This document shows, piece by piece, positions 8,961-22,110 of a DNA stretch of 64,000 nucleotides. The first letter of the stretch is position 1. Each line of letters opens with the position of its first letter. Source of the stretch: Tanytarsus gracilentus. Lineage: Eukaryota; Arthropoda; Insecta; Diptera; Chironomidae. The DNA lies in contig JAXRKN010000044.1 in NCBI GenBank assembly GCA_038502055.1, forward strand, positions 2,452,001 to 2,516,000. The letters run 5' to 3'. The position numbers and the translations under genes are program-made. The notes beneath the pieces are model-generated. The model saw nothing but the letters and a program-made list of their open reading frames with translations. It was not told the origin of the DNA and searched no databases.

Positions 8961-11900
8961 GAGTTTTCTTGTGCTACGAGGGTACGCAGAGTGAAATATT
9001 AGGAGCTGCCTTTTCATGCTCAATAACCACCGCCGCTATTCAAAATTTAATGAAATTTTCAACCATGACATAATAGTTATACAAAAGATCCTCACAACAG
9101 CAGGTTCGGTTAAATTTATGCTTAACTAGTGAGAGAAAAACAACAATAACTCTATTGTGAGATTTAAAATTATTATAATTATATTAATGATGCTTTTACA
9201 TAGCGAAAGGAGTTCCCTAAATTATTTCTATAAAGCATTGTAAATTGCAGGGAGTGGTAATAAATATTTTATAAAATTTATTAATTTAGAGCCCTTGTAA
9301 TCGTTTTATGTAACCAACAGAGATTTCTTTGAGTACTTAAAATCTAACAAATGTTTATTGAATTTCCTCCTGCAGAATTATGTTTACAAAAGGAAAATAT
9401 TTTTGAAGCTTATTGTAGTCAAGTATCGTTGACAAAAGAGAACGAAAGCAAGGTAAATTCAAGATTTCCTTAAGAGTAAGCCCTCGCGCGTGTGTGGGTT
9501 GATATGAAAAAGGCTTCCAGCTATTTTTTATTATATTTTCCTTTCATTGTGCTTTTTGAAGGATTTCTGATTAAATAAAAGCTCAACAATAATTTTCATT
9601 TTTATCCACTTGTGATTACGGAAAAACTTTTGAAGAAAAATTTGACACAGAAAAGGAATAAAAAATTCAAATTTTAACGGAAAATTTACTTTTTGTGCAT
9701 TGTAAAAATTAAAAAAAGAATAAAATTTATATTCACCTTCTGTCATGATCAACAAAACCAAAAATTTAGGCATTTTAAAATGACATCATGAACGAAAGAA
9801 AGAAAACAATAAGAAATGTTTTAAAAGTTAATATCAAAAATGCCATCATGTGCTTTTTTCAAAGTGAATTCTTACGAGTGAAGGATGGAAGACACGTGAT
9901 ATCATTATCAGAAAAAAATCTTTTATATACTTTACCAAAATGTCTTTCTTTCTGTGCGTTATGCTCTCATTTTAAAACAAAATTTTAATCTTTACTCCAT
10001 TTTCACAACATTAAAATTTTTTAATTACCTTAGCTATAAATTGAAATCGTGGTTTAAAATTTAAGACATATTAACAATTTCCTTAGAGGCTTAGCATTTC
10101 ATGCTCCCTAAATCTTTGATATTTAAACTTTTTAGTAGTTTTTTTAACAATAATTTATTAAATAAAAAAATATCTGGCTTGCCAACTTTAAATTTTCTTG
10201 TTGTAAATGAATGTGTACAGATTTAAATTACGTCGATTTGTAGTTTGAATGCATTCTCAATAACTTTTGCACGACATTGTTAGATTTTTAAATAAAATAT
10301 TTAAGTATTCAAAATTATGTATTTTCCTTAAACATGTTTAAGCATTCAAAGCACGTTTCTCAAAGATGTTCTTGTGTTTATTTTCTGTTTTGTTGTCAAC
10401 ATTACACATTACTGAAAATGTAATTGAAACTTTAGTATGATCCAAAATTAAAATCCAAAATTGCATGTACGCATTTACATTTTACAATGTGTTGCATTTA
10501 AAATGAAGACGAAACTGTTTTCCTGAAATTTCTAGTCATAATTTATTTTTACATTTTCCTCAAAGGTACAAACACGCAAAAAATCAAAAAACTCAACCTA
10601 AGCTAAATTGACTTGATTTCCTAAAACAAAAAGAAAATACTCATTTTCGACTTTTGTCCAATCAGCAAAATATTGTCCTTGCCTTCATCTAAAAATGATG
10701 AGATCATTATTATTTTTTGTGAAATTATTTTCAGGAAAATGGCCATTATTTTTTTAAAAGACGCAAAAAATAAAATAGCATTCGAGTCGTATTTTAAATC
10801 TTCAAGCCGCGACATCATAATAAAACATTAATTTTTGTTAATGCGATTTGCTTTTGTTTTTGCTCTCCAACTCGGTGCTGAAAATGTTTTTGCTCCTCAT
10901 AAATTAATGCTTGCATGGAAGAAGCAGTAAAACGTTTACAGATAGACATCATCAGCATATTGTGCGAGATCAACGGCAATAAAAAGTTTATGCCGTGTGG
11001 ACCGAAATAATGAGAGTACCCCAAGTTCATAAATCAAAATAGCAAACATTATTTAAATAACAATTGAACTGCTTTGTCCCAAACTTTTGTCGCTACTTTC
11101 GATTTACTTTTCATGGGTTGTCAACCATGAAATGGAACTTTAATTTATGATTTAAAAAACTTTTAGGACTTTAAAAATTTAAAACTTAATGCTTTAACTC
11201 AAACAAATAAACTTGATTAATAAACTTCCCGAAAAATTTCACACTTTTCATAAATCTACAACAACACTCACATTATTACTTTATGAAATGGGAACTTCCT
11301 ATTTTGTGAACAAATTTGGCATCATAAATTTCCATTTTTTCCCTCATGCAAACATTATTCATGTTGCTCAACAATTTTTTCTTCTTTCCCTCACAATTTT
11401 TTTCTATTGTTTTCCGGTGTCGGATGAAAAAACTGGAGGAAAAAGCAGACGAGCATGGAAAAAAAATAAAAAATGTTCAACGAAGTCTGAATGTTGGATT
11501 ATGCGATTAAAGTAATTTTTAATATTTTTACTATCTATACAAAAGGAAAAACTGTAAAATAATTAAGTTGAATTAAATTAAAATTTATTGCAACGCGATG
11601 CCCTCTAAAAGTGTCTTGAAAAACTTATAAAATTATTCAACCCCTAACCTTAACATCATCAGCATTTTTTACATAGCGATTGGGTCATTTTTAAGTTCCG
11701 TCAATCAAATAAAAATTCAATAAAACAAAACTGAGTTTTAAATTTTCATGACGCAACCAACAAACATCCACATTTAAATCAACATGCAGAAAATGCAGCA
11801 TTTAAAAAACACAAAAAGTTTTTCCTTCATATCCTCGCAAAATCTTTCTCAGAAAAGCATCATTTTATGCAAAATAAATGTGAAAACTTTTTCCTTCGTC

Positions 11901-13193
11901 GCCTCCAGAGCCTCAGCGCGAAGAGAATCTTTTACAAATTACAGGAAAATATGGCATGAGGAAATGAATGTAATTACTTTTCTTCCCTTAACGATCTGAG
12001 TTCAATCCCAAAACTATTAAATGGATGCTTAAAAATTTTAAAAAGGATGTCTGGATTATCAAAAAAGAGTTTGAGCAAATTTTTATTGAGCAGCCAGGGT
12101 GAACTCGCAGAATTAACTTTTTTAAAAAATTTAATCAGATTTCCATATTTAATGAAATGTTATTTTTCCAAATTTCGATTACAAAAGATTGTGAATCCTC
12201 TTAACAACAGCCCATCTGCTTTTTACTTGTTCCTTTTTATCATCACTTCCTTTGAACTCAATGATGCGAAGTAAAGCAAAGAGCTTTATTCAAACAAACA
12301 AGAGTGCGAAGGCTGATGCGAAAAAGGGCCAAACGTGAATATTTGTCGAGTGGATGAACTTCTTACAGAGGAGAGTGAGTGAGAATTTTGTTGATGGCCG
12401 AAAATTTTTCATCTGTCTTTCTCAAGAGAACCCTTTTGCGAATTTTTCATCAGGAGAAAGGTTGAAGTAGAGAAGGGAAAGTTTTCTAGCATCTTGACAT
12501 TGAAGAATATTCCATCGAAAGAAAAACATCAACAAGTGCAAGTTGAGAAGTTTGTTCGTTCCATAAATGAGGGAAAGTGAAGTATGAAATTGAAGGTAAG
12601 AAGTAACCTCTTAAGATGCTTAAAAATTTCCTTTGTTTCTTTTTTTGGAACAAAAAATGAGCAACAATTTAGCATTTGTGAAAAATTTAATGATTTTCAG
12701 GAATTCTGAAAAAATAAAATTTTTGATGAATGAAAATTATCAAAAATTTACTTTTTGGTCACCCTTTTATAATAATCTGTAAGATTTTTCCGTAAACTAT
12801 TTTATTTCTTCTTATCGAGAGAATACAACTTGAGATATTTTTCAAATAAAGAGAATCTCTTGACTGCGTATATGTGAAAATTGCCTTATCTCATAATCAT
12901 CACTTTAAAAACATTAAAGTGATTGCCAGCAGCACTCAGTCGAAAGTGTTCATTCAATTCGAGCAGTTGCAGCTGATAAAAGTCAGTTGAGAAGTGTTCT
13001 ACTTGCTTAAAGGGTTCAGAGATTATTCGAACGGTCGTAACAAATTTGATTGCATTCTCAATTTTAAAATGTACGTCATAAAAGTTTATTAAATTCCAAG
13101 AAAATCTCTCCAAAAATAATTTCAAATTTTCGAGTAAATAAAACAAAAAGTTTCGCAATGTGATTTTCAAGTGTTTGTTGACATTGAATATTG
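8961..13193. other. Intergenic, no supportable gene
   Basis: AT-rich sequence with stops in every frame. Open frames of 60-105 codons (for example 11213-11515 plus and 12886-13203 minus) show no family signature and no consistent splice partners. The latter has a tail faintly like an insect gustatory receptor C-terminus but lacks the terminal TYLxxLxQF-type exon. Confidence 0.5.
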
Positions 13194-13330
13194 AAACAAT
13201 CAAGATTTATTTTTATATTTTTTTTTTTTTTTTTTTTTATTTTTTTTTTTCCAGCAGACGTCCCCGCGGGAATCGCCTACCTGGGGGGGTGAAACCCAGG
13301 TTGGAAAAAAAAAATTTTTTTGGAGAAAAA

Positions 13331-13371
<41 letters not shown>

Positions 13372-13543
13372 TGGGTAGTAAGGTTATTATTTTTTTTTTT
13401 CTTTTTTTAAAGATAGAAAAAAAAAATTTTTTTTAACTTGATTTGTAACTACTACACTCGAACAACTTTAACTTTTCGGCCTTTTAACACTATGAAAGGG
13501 GGCGCGCAACTCTCCCCAAACAATCAAGATTTATTTTTATATT
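13194..13543 (-). mobile_element. Retroposed insert with 26-bp target-site duplication and poly(A) tail
   Basis: The sequence at 13194-13219 is repeated exactly at 13518-13543 (it begins AAACAATCAAGATTT). Between them lies an insert of about 300 bp. At its left end is a long T run, which is a poly(A) tail if the element lies on the minus strand, so its 5' end is near 13517 (GGGGAGAGTTGCGCGCCCCC). The interior has more T/A homopolymer and a GC-rich core at 13251-13303 containing a 7-bp hairpin (ACCTGGG/CCCAGGT). A long duplication plus poly(A) fits LINE-mediated insertion of a SINE or short non-coding RNA. No reverse transcriptase is present and the parent family is not recognised. Homopolymer lengths may be unreliable. 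Confidence 0.7.
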
Positions 13544-13931
13544 GCAGAAAATTCAATTTTAGAAATTTGTAAACTTTTTCCCTTCAACTAAATTAATCCA
13601 CGCACATTGATTGCCCTGAAATGAAATTGTTCATGACATTCTTATTAAGTTTTTCCTGCATCATAAACTATCTCATAAAAATTTTCAAGGTGAACGTTTT
13701 ATTCTGAATTTTTGTTTACAGAACAATAATCAGGCGGCTCTTCGTAGTAGTTGTGATCTTTATATCTTATCAAAAAAAAAATTATGATTTGTTTGAACAT
13801 CAAATAAAGAAAAATCGCGTTGTCAAGCTTGAAAATCCCTAGCAATAAAAAGAAGGCAACGTGTTTGTTATCCAGGATTGAAGATTATTATTATTCTCAG
13901 TAAGGACTTTGGCAAAGAGAAAAAATAAAGC

Positions 13932-16632
13932 ATGGAAGATCAAGAGGATGCCGCATTTGATAAAATCATGGAGCTCGTCGGCAACGACGGAAAGTTTCAG
14001 AGAATTTTTAATTATTTCTTTAATGTTGCTCTTGTGTGCTTTGCATCAATGAGCTTCATGAATATTATAATGGTATTAAATGAACCTGAGCACACGTGCC
14101 TCGTACCTGGCAGAGAAAATTTCAGCATGAGCCCCGATGAATGGAGAAATCTCACAATACCTTTGTAAGTACACGCGTGGGCTGATTCATTCAGTGAAAA
14201 ATTATTTTAATAATTCATGACATTGTTGCATTTAACTTTTTACTTACATTCATCATTAATTACATGTTCTTGTCATTTTTAAATCTCACATTTATTTTCT
14301 CTCATAATTTACAAAAATCTTTTTTAGTGAAACGGATAATCGTGGCGTATTGAGTCATAGTGGCTGCAAGATGTACAATATTTCAGCCGTAGAGCATTTG
14401 TCGATTGATCAATGGAGTTTCACAAAAAATGATACGATTTGTAAGGATAAAAACCTCCATAAATTTTATTCTCGCATTTACACGCCTTCTCATTTCTCCC
14501 TAGCATGTGCTTTCGGCTACGATTATGATAAAACGTGGTATGAACGTACAGCCGTCTCGGATCAAGACTGGGTGTGTGATGATGTGTTGCTGCAAACAAA
14601 CGTATTTGTTTTTCATCGCATCGGTGAAGTGGTTGGAACGTTTTTCTTTGGTCAACTCGGTGACACGTGAGAAATTAAATTGCATTCGATGGGGTTGAAA
14701 TTAAATTATGTCATTTGACATTTTTTATTCATTAATTACTTATTTTTTTAAAATTTACATAATTTATTTTCAACCCTCTATAAATACTTGACAATTTCCA
14801 CTTTACAGCATGGGTCGCCGTCCAGTGTTTTATTTCAGTGCAATTCTCCTTCTTGTCGGTCGCCTCGCAACGATATTTACAGCATCTACCTACGTTCTAT
14901 TCGCTGCCGCATCCATAATCTCCATGCTGACGAGCATGTCAATTTTCCTTAGTCCATTAATTATTGCAATGGAAACATCGAAAGAAGAGGATCGAGGAAA
15001 AATTGCAATGCTTCAATGCGTTGGATGGACAATCGGGTTGAGTATCATGCCTATGGTATTTTGGGTCGTTAGAGATTGGACTTGGTTTCTCTTAATTACA
15101 TCAGCGCCAATTGTTATGTTTGCTATGTGGCCAAAATATATGATTGAGAGTCCGAGGTGAGCGTCGAATTTTTCTCTAGAAATTCCAAACATAAAAATCA
15201 CATCAACAAATAAAATCTAGGTGGCTGGCAACAAAGAGATATCTCGACAGATGTGCAGTGGAGCTTAATCGTATTGCCAAAATTAATGGCAAAGATGTGA
15301 TTGTGACGGAGAAGCTCTTAAAGGAAATGCTTCCCAATGATCAGGTTGAACAAGTTTTCGGAATCGCATCATTGTTCACCGGCTGGAGATTGGCTAAGAA
15401 TACGACTCTCATCATTATCTGTTGGACAAATGTCTCCTTGACTTACTTTGTACTTCTCATGAATTCAACACGTATGGGTGGAAATCCTTTTTTAAGCTTC
15501 GCTTACCAGAGCATGATTGAGCTTCCTGCATATCTCATGGGCAGATGGCTTGGCGATCGTATCGGAAGACGATTTACAAATGCTCTGTCCTTCTTAGCGA
15601 TGGCAATTTTTTGTGTGCCAGCTGTGCTTACTGCAAGAGAAAATGAATACGAAAGTGCACTTCAGTTTTCAGTTGTCGTAGTTAAATTTTTTGCGAGCGT
15701 CGTTTTCTTTGCAGTCAATTTGCAATCGATGGAAATCTATCCGACATGCTTGCGACAATCTGGCATTGCAGTCGGTACAATTGTAGCGAATATTTTAGCG
15801 ATGTTCGGTCCATACATCATTTTCTTGGGAACGGAGCACGATGTCAGATATCCCTACGCTATCATGGGTAAGATTGATGATGATAAAGTTGTCTATAATT
15901 TAGTTTAACTAAACATTTTTCAAGAATAAAGCAAAAAATCAAATCTCGCATAGTGTCTCTGCCAGGAATCGAACCTGGGCCACCCGATATCGCGTCGGAT
16001 TGCACTCCACTATGCTCGATCTTACGAGATTCTTTGCAAATTGCCAATTTAAGTTGACAACTTGCATGCTTCCCTGCTTCATTCTTGAAAGATTCGCTCT
16101 ATATCTATTTGTTATTTCGGTTGTGCCAAGCTCTATGGTTGAAATAACTACTGCACAATAGTTGCATCTTATAACAGAGAGGCTCAATGGCGCACCAGTA
16201 ATGGTTGCTACCGTCCTTTGAGTATCTGACCTATCTCATCTGATGAAATCAGATTTTCTAACCGGTCCGTGCGGCAATAGCTTATTTGAACGCTACTAAA
16301 CTTTAGTTGTAGTAAGTTTAGTAGCGTTCAAATTTAGTTTAACTTTTTCTATTTTAGGTACACTCTGCTTGATTGGATTTCTTGCTGCAATGTTCTTGCC
16401 CGAAACTTTACACCACAAACTTCCGAACACACTTCATGAGGCGAAGAAGTTTGGAAAAGAACAAGTGAGTTTGTTAAGTTTTAAGTCAAATAAAAATTTA
16501 AATATTTTTTTCTAGAAATTCTGGTTCCTTCCCAAAGCACCAAAACCAGTGTCCGAAGAAGAAATGGAATCTCTTGCACAGCTCACCAGAAGATTCAGTA
16601 CCATTGATACAAATGGCTTTCCAAAGGCATAA
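13932..16632 (+). CDS. SLC22-family organic ion transporter
   Basis: Six exons (13932-14164, 14328-14666, 14809-15156, 15221-15867, 16358-16464, 16516-16632) keep frame throughout and give 596 aa, near the usual 550-600. This is a 12-helix major facilitator of the plasma membrane, the family that moves organic cations, anions, carnitine or carcinine. Visible signatures are GDTMGRRP (about residues 190-196) after the second helix, the ESPRWL motif (about 304-309) before the large central loop, and GDRIGRR in the second half. The large extracellular loop after helix 1 holds spaced cysteines (HTCLVP, SGCKMYN, TICKDK, WVCDD) and the DEWRNLTIP phrase common in insect members. Substrate cannot be told from sequence. 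Intron 5 carries a transposed insert. Confidence 0.93.
15897..16344. mobile_element. tRNA-like insertion in intron 5 of the SLC22 gene
   Basis: A 14-bp direct repeat (AATTTAGTTTAACT at 15897-15910 and 16331-16344) brackets about 420 bp absent from the other short introns of this gene, so it is an insertion with a target-site duplication. On the minus strand it contains a tRNA-like set of arms: T arm 15962-15978 (CCAGG-TTCGATT-CCTGG), a 4-nt variable loop, anticodon arm 15983-15999 (five pairs, one wobble) and D arm 16002-16015. The flanks do not pair as an acceptor stem and the residue before the anticodon is G, not T, so it is not a working tRNA gene. The other end is a perfect hairpin. A tRNA-derived SINE is the best label, although the tRNA part lies at the unexpected end and no poly(A) is seen. 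Confidence 0.65.
16284..16333. repeat. Perfect 20-bp hairpin at the end of the intronic insertion
   Basis: Arms 16284-16303 and 16314-16333 are exact reverse complements (ATTTGAACGCTACTAAACTT) around a 10-nt loop. The outer three bases overlap the right target-site copy. It probably marks one terminus of the element. Confidence 0.85.
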
Positions 16633-19600
16633 ACTCTTTTGTAATTTCGGTTATGTGACTCTATTCGAATTGAATGAAGTATTGCTCAAGATAAACTAAC
16701 ATGATTTGTTATTATTATGACCATCAAACTTAATTTATATCTGTGTGTCTTTAGCCATTCTATTCAGAGTCATCAAACGACTTTTTGCTCTCTCTGTGCT
16801 TCATGCTCATTTTTTACACACCGAATTATATGCCTCGAACGACAGCAAAATATGAGCATTGCATTTATTATTTTTTACTGTTGGGAAAAACGTTTTTGAT
16901 ATTTTAGAAGGGGAGGGACACTCAGGAAATATTTTTGCTATTTTAAAATCGTTATTAAAATTATTTTATTATTTTTAAATTAAAAATTTACTTAAAGTGA
17001 CCAGCCCCTGCTTCTTCTCCCACACCGCAATCATTTTTCTGTATAGTCTTCACAAACTCTCCTAAAAATGTTAGCTAAACTCAAATGCCTTCGTGTACAC
17101 ATTTTTGACGTCATCAATTATTTAAGTGAGTGAGAATTGAGCTTTTTCTGCTGTTACTCTGCTCGAGTGGTGAAATAAACAGATGACAAAAAATGAACAA
17201 AAGCCATTTTTGTGAGTGAGATGGCGAAATGACGGAATACGGAGCGTTTGAAATGCCTTTCGGTCATATTTCAATGGCAGCGAGAAAAACTTTTCTAACA
17301 CAGCGAAAACAGCGACATCGTTATTGTCGAAGGTGTAAATTTATTATTTAACATTGCCTTGCAACGTCCTTTTCATGGCTTTAGGATTTTTTTTGTTTGC
17401 AAATTTCTGCGCATTTAATTTTTTATGATTTTTTCAAATGACGGAAAATTTTTGAGTTGAAATAAAAATTCTGAGAAGGTAAAATTTGCCTCTTTAAATA
17501 GACTTTCGGGAAAAAAGCAGCTGAAGATGTAAACAAAATGGTATTTTTAGAATTTTATTTAGGCAACAAATAAAATCGACCTTTGGAAAAATTTAAATAT
17601 TTTATCGCAACTTTCGGAAGGATGCAAATATGATTTTTTTTGATACCTAATTAAAATATTTTTTTAGATAAAAACTATCATTAAATATCAGACATTTTCT
17701 GTAAAAAAATTAAAGCTATTGGCTTGAATTCTAGACGTGAGATTTTTATACGACACAAGTGAAAGATCATAAAAAAATTTGAGTTCAAAAAAACCTTAAA
17801 AATTTGACAAGCAGTAAACACATAAAAGTTTTTTTTATCTTTTCATCTTAACGACGTGAGACAGACCAAATCTAATAAAAATAGTAGTAAACAACAATCG
17901 GTATTGTGATGTGGAAATTCCACAGTGGAATACATCGCTCACCTATTGAAAATGGATATGACAGATAAATGTCCATATTGTGTCAAAAATAAATTATGTC
18001 AAATTTGAGATATTGAAAGCTTATAGAAAACTTTGTAAATCAATATATCCACTCAAAAAATATCATGTACAAATTTCTCGATAACTTAAAAACATTTTAC
18101 ATTTTTAATGGTAAAAAGTCACAACCACATACTCCTGTTTGACAAGTTTACAATGTGCAAACATCCTCAAGCAAAATTTTTTCGTATTCCAGACAAATTG
18201 AATAAACACAAAAAAGCACAAACATCCTTGAGAGGGGATTTTTATGATGCTTAAAGATGATCATTGAAAATACAACGCTATAAAATCAAAAAGGAAGTTG
18301 CATCCATTAATTTCAATCTGAAAATAAAATTTTCCCGTCCCGCCTTGCAAATATTCTTCTTTTTTACTCATAGCAAACATAATACAAAGCAAAAAGGCTC
18401 TCTGTAAAAGAAATGTGACAGAAAAAAAGCATTTCAGGTCACATTTTGATTGATTTCCCTGCGAAACATTCATCATAGTGTCGCAAAAGAGAGCAAGAAT
18501 TTATTTGTTGAACATTTTTCTTTTTCTTTAACTTTTTTTTTGCGGTGATAAAAGCATGAAGAAGAAAAATTACAGAGAATGAAAAGCTAAAAAAAGGTTT
18601 TAAGTTGAGTGATTTCTTAACGGGATTTACTGAATAAGTAATATGCACAGGATTTTTTAAAGTGGAAAGATTTAATTTTTTTGCCTCTATTTGATTTAAG
18701 CTTTTTTCAAAGCTTTTTAGTTTTGAACTTTTTAAAAGCTTTATCAAAAGCTCTACAAAATTCCTTTAAACTAAAATTAATTTTCTCTTCTCTCTCTCAA
18801 AACCCAGCCGAAAATGATTTGCAATAAATGAAATTTATGAATGTGGGTCAAGGGAGAGGAAATTGAATGTTGATTGTCAATATGAAAATTTATGGTGTTT
18901 GCTGCACCGACACCTTGCTCTCTGTTTATCAGACTGTTTGTTTTATTAAATGGCTTCAAGCTCTCCCAAAATATGTTCGAGATATTGAAAAATGTGTAAA
19001 TTATGTTTATAGAATTGTTATGTTCATACACAAATGACCGGAAGATATTATTTGAACCACAAGTCAAATAATTTCATCCTTACCTCGAAAATACAAAACT
19101 AGCTCGTTACACAGCTTTGCCCGGCAGATGCATGCCACTGCGTCACTTTCAGGATAATCCGGTCGATTGTGTAATTATGAGCATTTAATTGAAATTGTGG
19201 GATTAGTACAGCCTTACAAATCTTTCCCACATGTATTAACATCATTAAGCACCATGCTTGCACTCACACAAAATCGATATCAAGAGAAATGTTAATTAAA
19301 ATTTCCGGACATTCATTTAATGTTGCACATTGAATGATTATCACCATGGTCATGATGTTGCATTTGCAATTTACCATCTTATTGCCGCAAGGGAATTCTA
19401 TTACCGTCCAGAACATTCACTTTATATGCTTAATGACCTATTCTACCATTAAGCAGATTAATTTACTGACAAATGAATGATGGTTGATGAAGTGTAAAAT
19501 TCGACAAATGAGTTGAAAATTTCTATTGAATTCCATTTGATGGGTTTGAAACCAACAGAGCTGAATAAAATTTATGGTATGAAATTTGAGGCATAGAGTT

Positions 19601-22110
19601 CTCGAGGATATTTGGAAAATGCTTAATTGGACAGTATTGAATTACCTTTTAATTTAAATTTGGTCCATTCTCATTTAGAGACTTGATTCTAAAAAAAGAA
19701 TATTTTTAAATTGATGCAAAATTAAATTTTAGAAGATACCAAAAAATTATTTAAATTCAGTGATTTTAAAAATTAATTCAAGCATGAAATTCTCATTAAT
19801 TCATTAACTCTTGCGTCTCTTTTGAGTCTGCTGATATCAAAAAGCCTTTTTTCTCAGTAAGTAATTTCGAAACCACTCATAAAGTTTTTTTCAGTGGAAA
19901 ATCAAAAAAATGAATGAATTTTCGTTAATGAGCGCAGATCAAAATTAATTTTCTGACTCAATTAATTTTAATCATTAAAAAATATTTTGCAAGTTAATTC
20001 ACTTTGTAGAATTGAGATTTAATTTTTCAGTGGTTTGTGAAGAGCTCGAGGACATTTGGCTGATTCATATTTGTGAGTAATTTTAATTAATTTGGAAATA
20101 TCAGCTGAAGTTAAATTAAATTTAAAATCAGTCAGTCTTAAATTTTTGTGAATAAAATTATTAACGCAGCAACACCCACATCGGGGTTTCGAGAATGTTC
20201 TCTCTATTACAATTTCACTTTCAATTTAATTAAGCACAAAGTCAATTGAAGCGTAATTAACATTCTCTGAGTCAACACTTTTTCGTGATTATCAACAGTT
20301 TAAGTTTGTCCATCATTGGTATCAAGAGCCGCTTAATTTTCCCAAGACAACTTAGCAGACTAGTCTGATTTCACATAAAAATCTCTTAAGCCAATATTTG
20401 AGCGACAATTTTCCGCTTCTCATCTCAATTTGCTGAACAAACAAGAAAATGTAAAGCTCTCGCAAAATTGATGTAGTTTTTGGAAAAGTTCATGGACGAG
20501 CTCAAAGTCAAAGGAAATCCCGAAACACAACATCCAAGATATTTAAGAACTAAATATGATTAAATTTAAATAAAAGATATCAATCAAACTTAATTGCAAT
20601 ACTTTTGTTTGTAAAACAAGAAAAACTTTCCCTTTTCATAATTTTTGTAATTTTAATCGTTTTTGCAATTAATTTTTCACTCATGTGTCGCAAGTGCTTT
20701 GCATATTTGCGCATAAATAAAATGTGTGGTGAACGTAAAACTTTTAATGCCTCAACTTTTGATAAAACTTTCTGAAAACTTAAAAATTTAAGCAGAAAAA
20801 CAAACACAGAAAGGAAAAAAGTTTGTCATCGCGTCGACTTATAAGAGTGTCGTTAGTAAGTTTTACAAAAAAGCTTAAAAAGTGATTGTTGAATTTAATT
20901 TAATTCTTAAATACTTTTTTGATGCAAATAATTTTTGTTTAATAAAATTTAAATTTGATTAATGACTTTAATAAAAATTAAATCTTTCTTGATAATTTAA
21001 AATATAAAGTTTTAATCCTTCATCATCATAAATTCCCGCTCTTTACTAACAAAACCCTTGTCAATGATATAAAAACTTTTCATCCTCCAACACAAAGAAA
21101 TTTTTTACGGACATTCAATTTTAAAAAAGTGTATGTAAGCGTGTAATGAATTTCCCTCTCTTTTTTTCGCAGCTCATCACGTGTCTCTACGAAGTCTATG
21201 TCAATAGAGCTGTCGTAAACAAAAAAGCATCCCCTAAATGGGTACATCGAGCTTTGTGAGAAAAAACTTTTCTCATCAATAAAAATTGATTAAAGTTTTT
21301 TCTCTTCTTTACTTTTGTGTCCATTCTCGCTCGGAAGTGTTAGTTGTTTGTGTGTGAAAAAGTAATTTTCATATTTTTCACTGGAATGTGATTGAGACTG
21401 TTGAGAGCAATGTGAAAATGACATCGAAGCTAGAGAAAAAAAGTTTTTGTAGCTTTTCGCGGGAAAAAAGGGATAAAAACTTTTTATGTCAAAGATTGTA
21501 TTTAAAGCTTTTAAATATTTAGAAAAAGTTTGGGTAAACCATCCCTTAAAAATAGTCAGCTAAATCCCGTTGAAAAATGTGTCAACTCAATGTGGGTTTT
21601 TAAACCTTTCTCACTTCATTGAACGAGATGTAAAATTTCCAATGGCAACGCGCGCGTGTAAAAAGTGCTGACACTTTACTTTCAAAGGATGCAAATTTGA
21701 TGTAATTAAAGCAAGGCAATTAACGCTAATTTTCCAGCTTTACTTTCTTTCACTGTAAAATGCGGTGACAAGAGAATTCTAATTAGCGTCCTCATACCGC
21801 ATTTGATGTGGCAAATTAATTCTTCATAAAAACCAATTTTTCGAGTCAACGAACAGAACATGATTTAATTTGTTTGATTCAATTAAAGAGGAAAATTTTG
21901 CATTGAAAAAAAGAGAGCAATGTGTGTGCAGTCATGGTGAATTTATTTGAATCAAATTTAATCTTTCATGATTGCAGTCCATTAAAAATGAAAATTTATG
22001 ACGTTTTAAATTTTTTAAATCAATGTTTGGAAATTCCAGATGATTATTCCAAATTTTCCTAAAAATCAATTTTCTTTGTCTATTTTATGAGCTCTTACAT
22101 TAATTAAAAT
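16633..22110. other. Long non-coding stretch
   Basis: No exon with family similarity was found between the SLC22 gene and the ionotropic receptor. A full CRE palindrome (TGACGTCA) occurs at 17106-17113. The part at about 19100-19600 is less AT-rich, with several ATTA/TAAT homeodomain-type cores and almost no homopolymer, and may be regulatory. The minus-strand open frames at 18261-18747 and 18777-19067 look like chance. Confidence 0.5.

Noticed and set aside
12886..13203. Minus-strand frame with a tail faintly like a gustatory receptor C-terminus
   Set aside because: No preceding exons and no terminal TYLxxLxQF-type exon follow, so the likeness is too weak to call.
15939..16187. Minus-strand open frames and a possible tRNA gene
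   Set aside because: The frames cross a transposed insert. The cloverleaf lacks a pairing acceptor stem and the normal residue before the anticodon, so it is not a functional tRNA.
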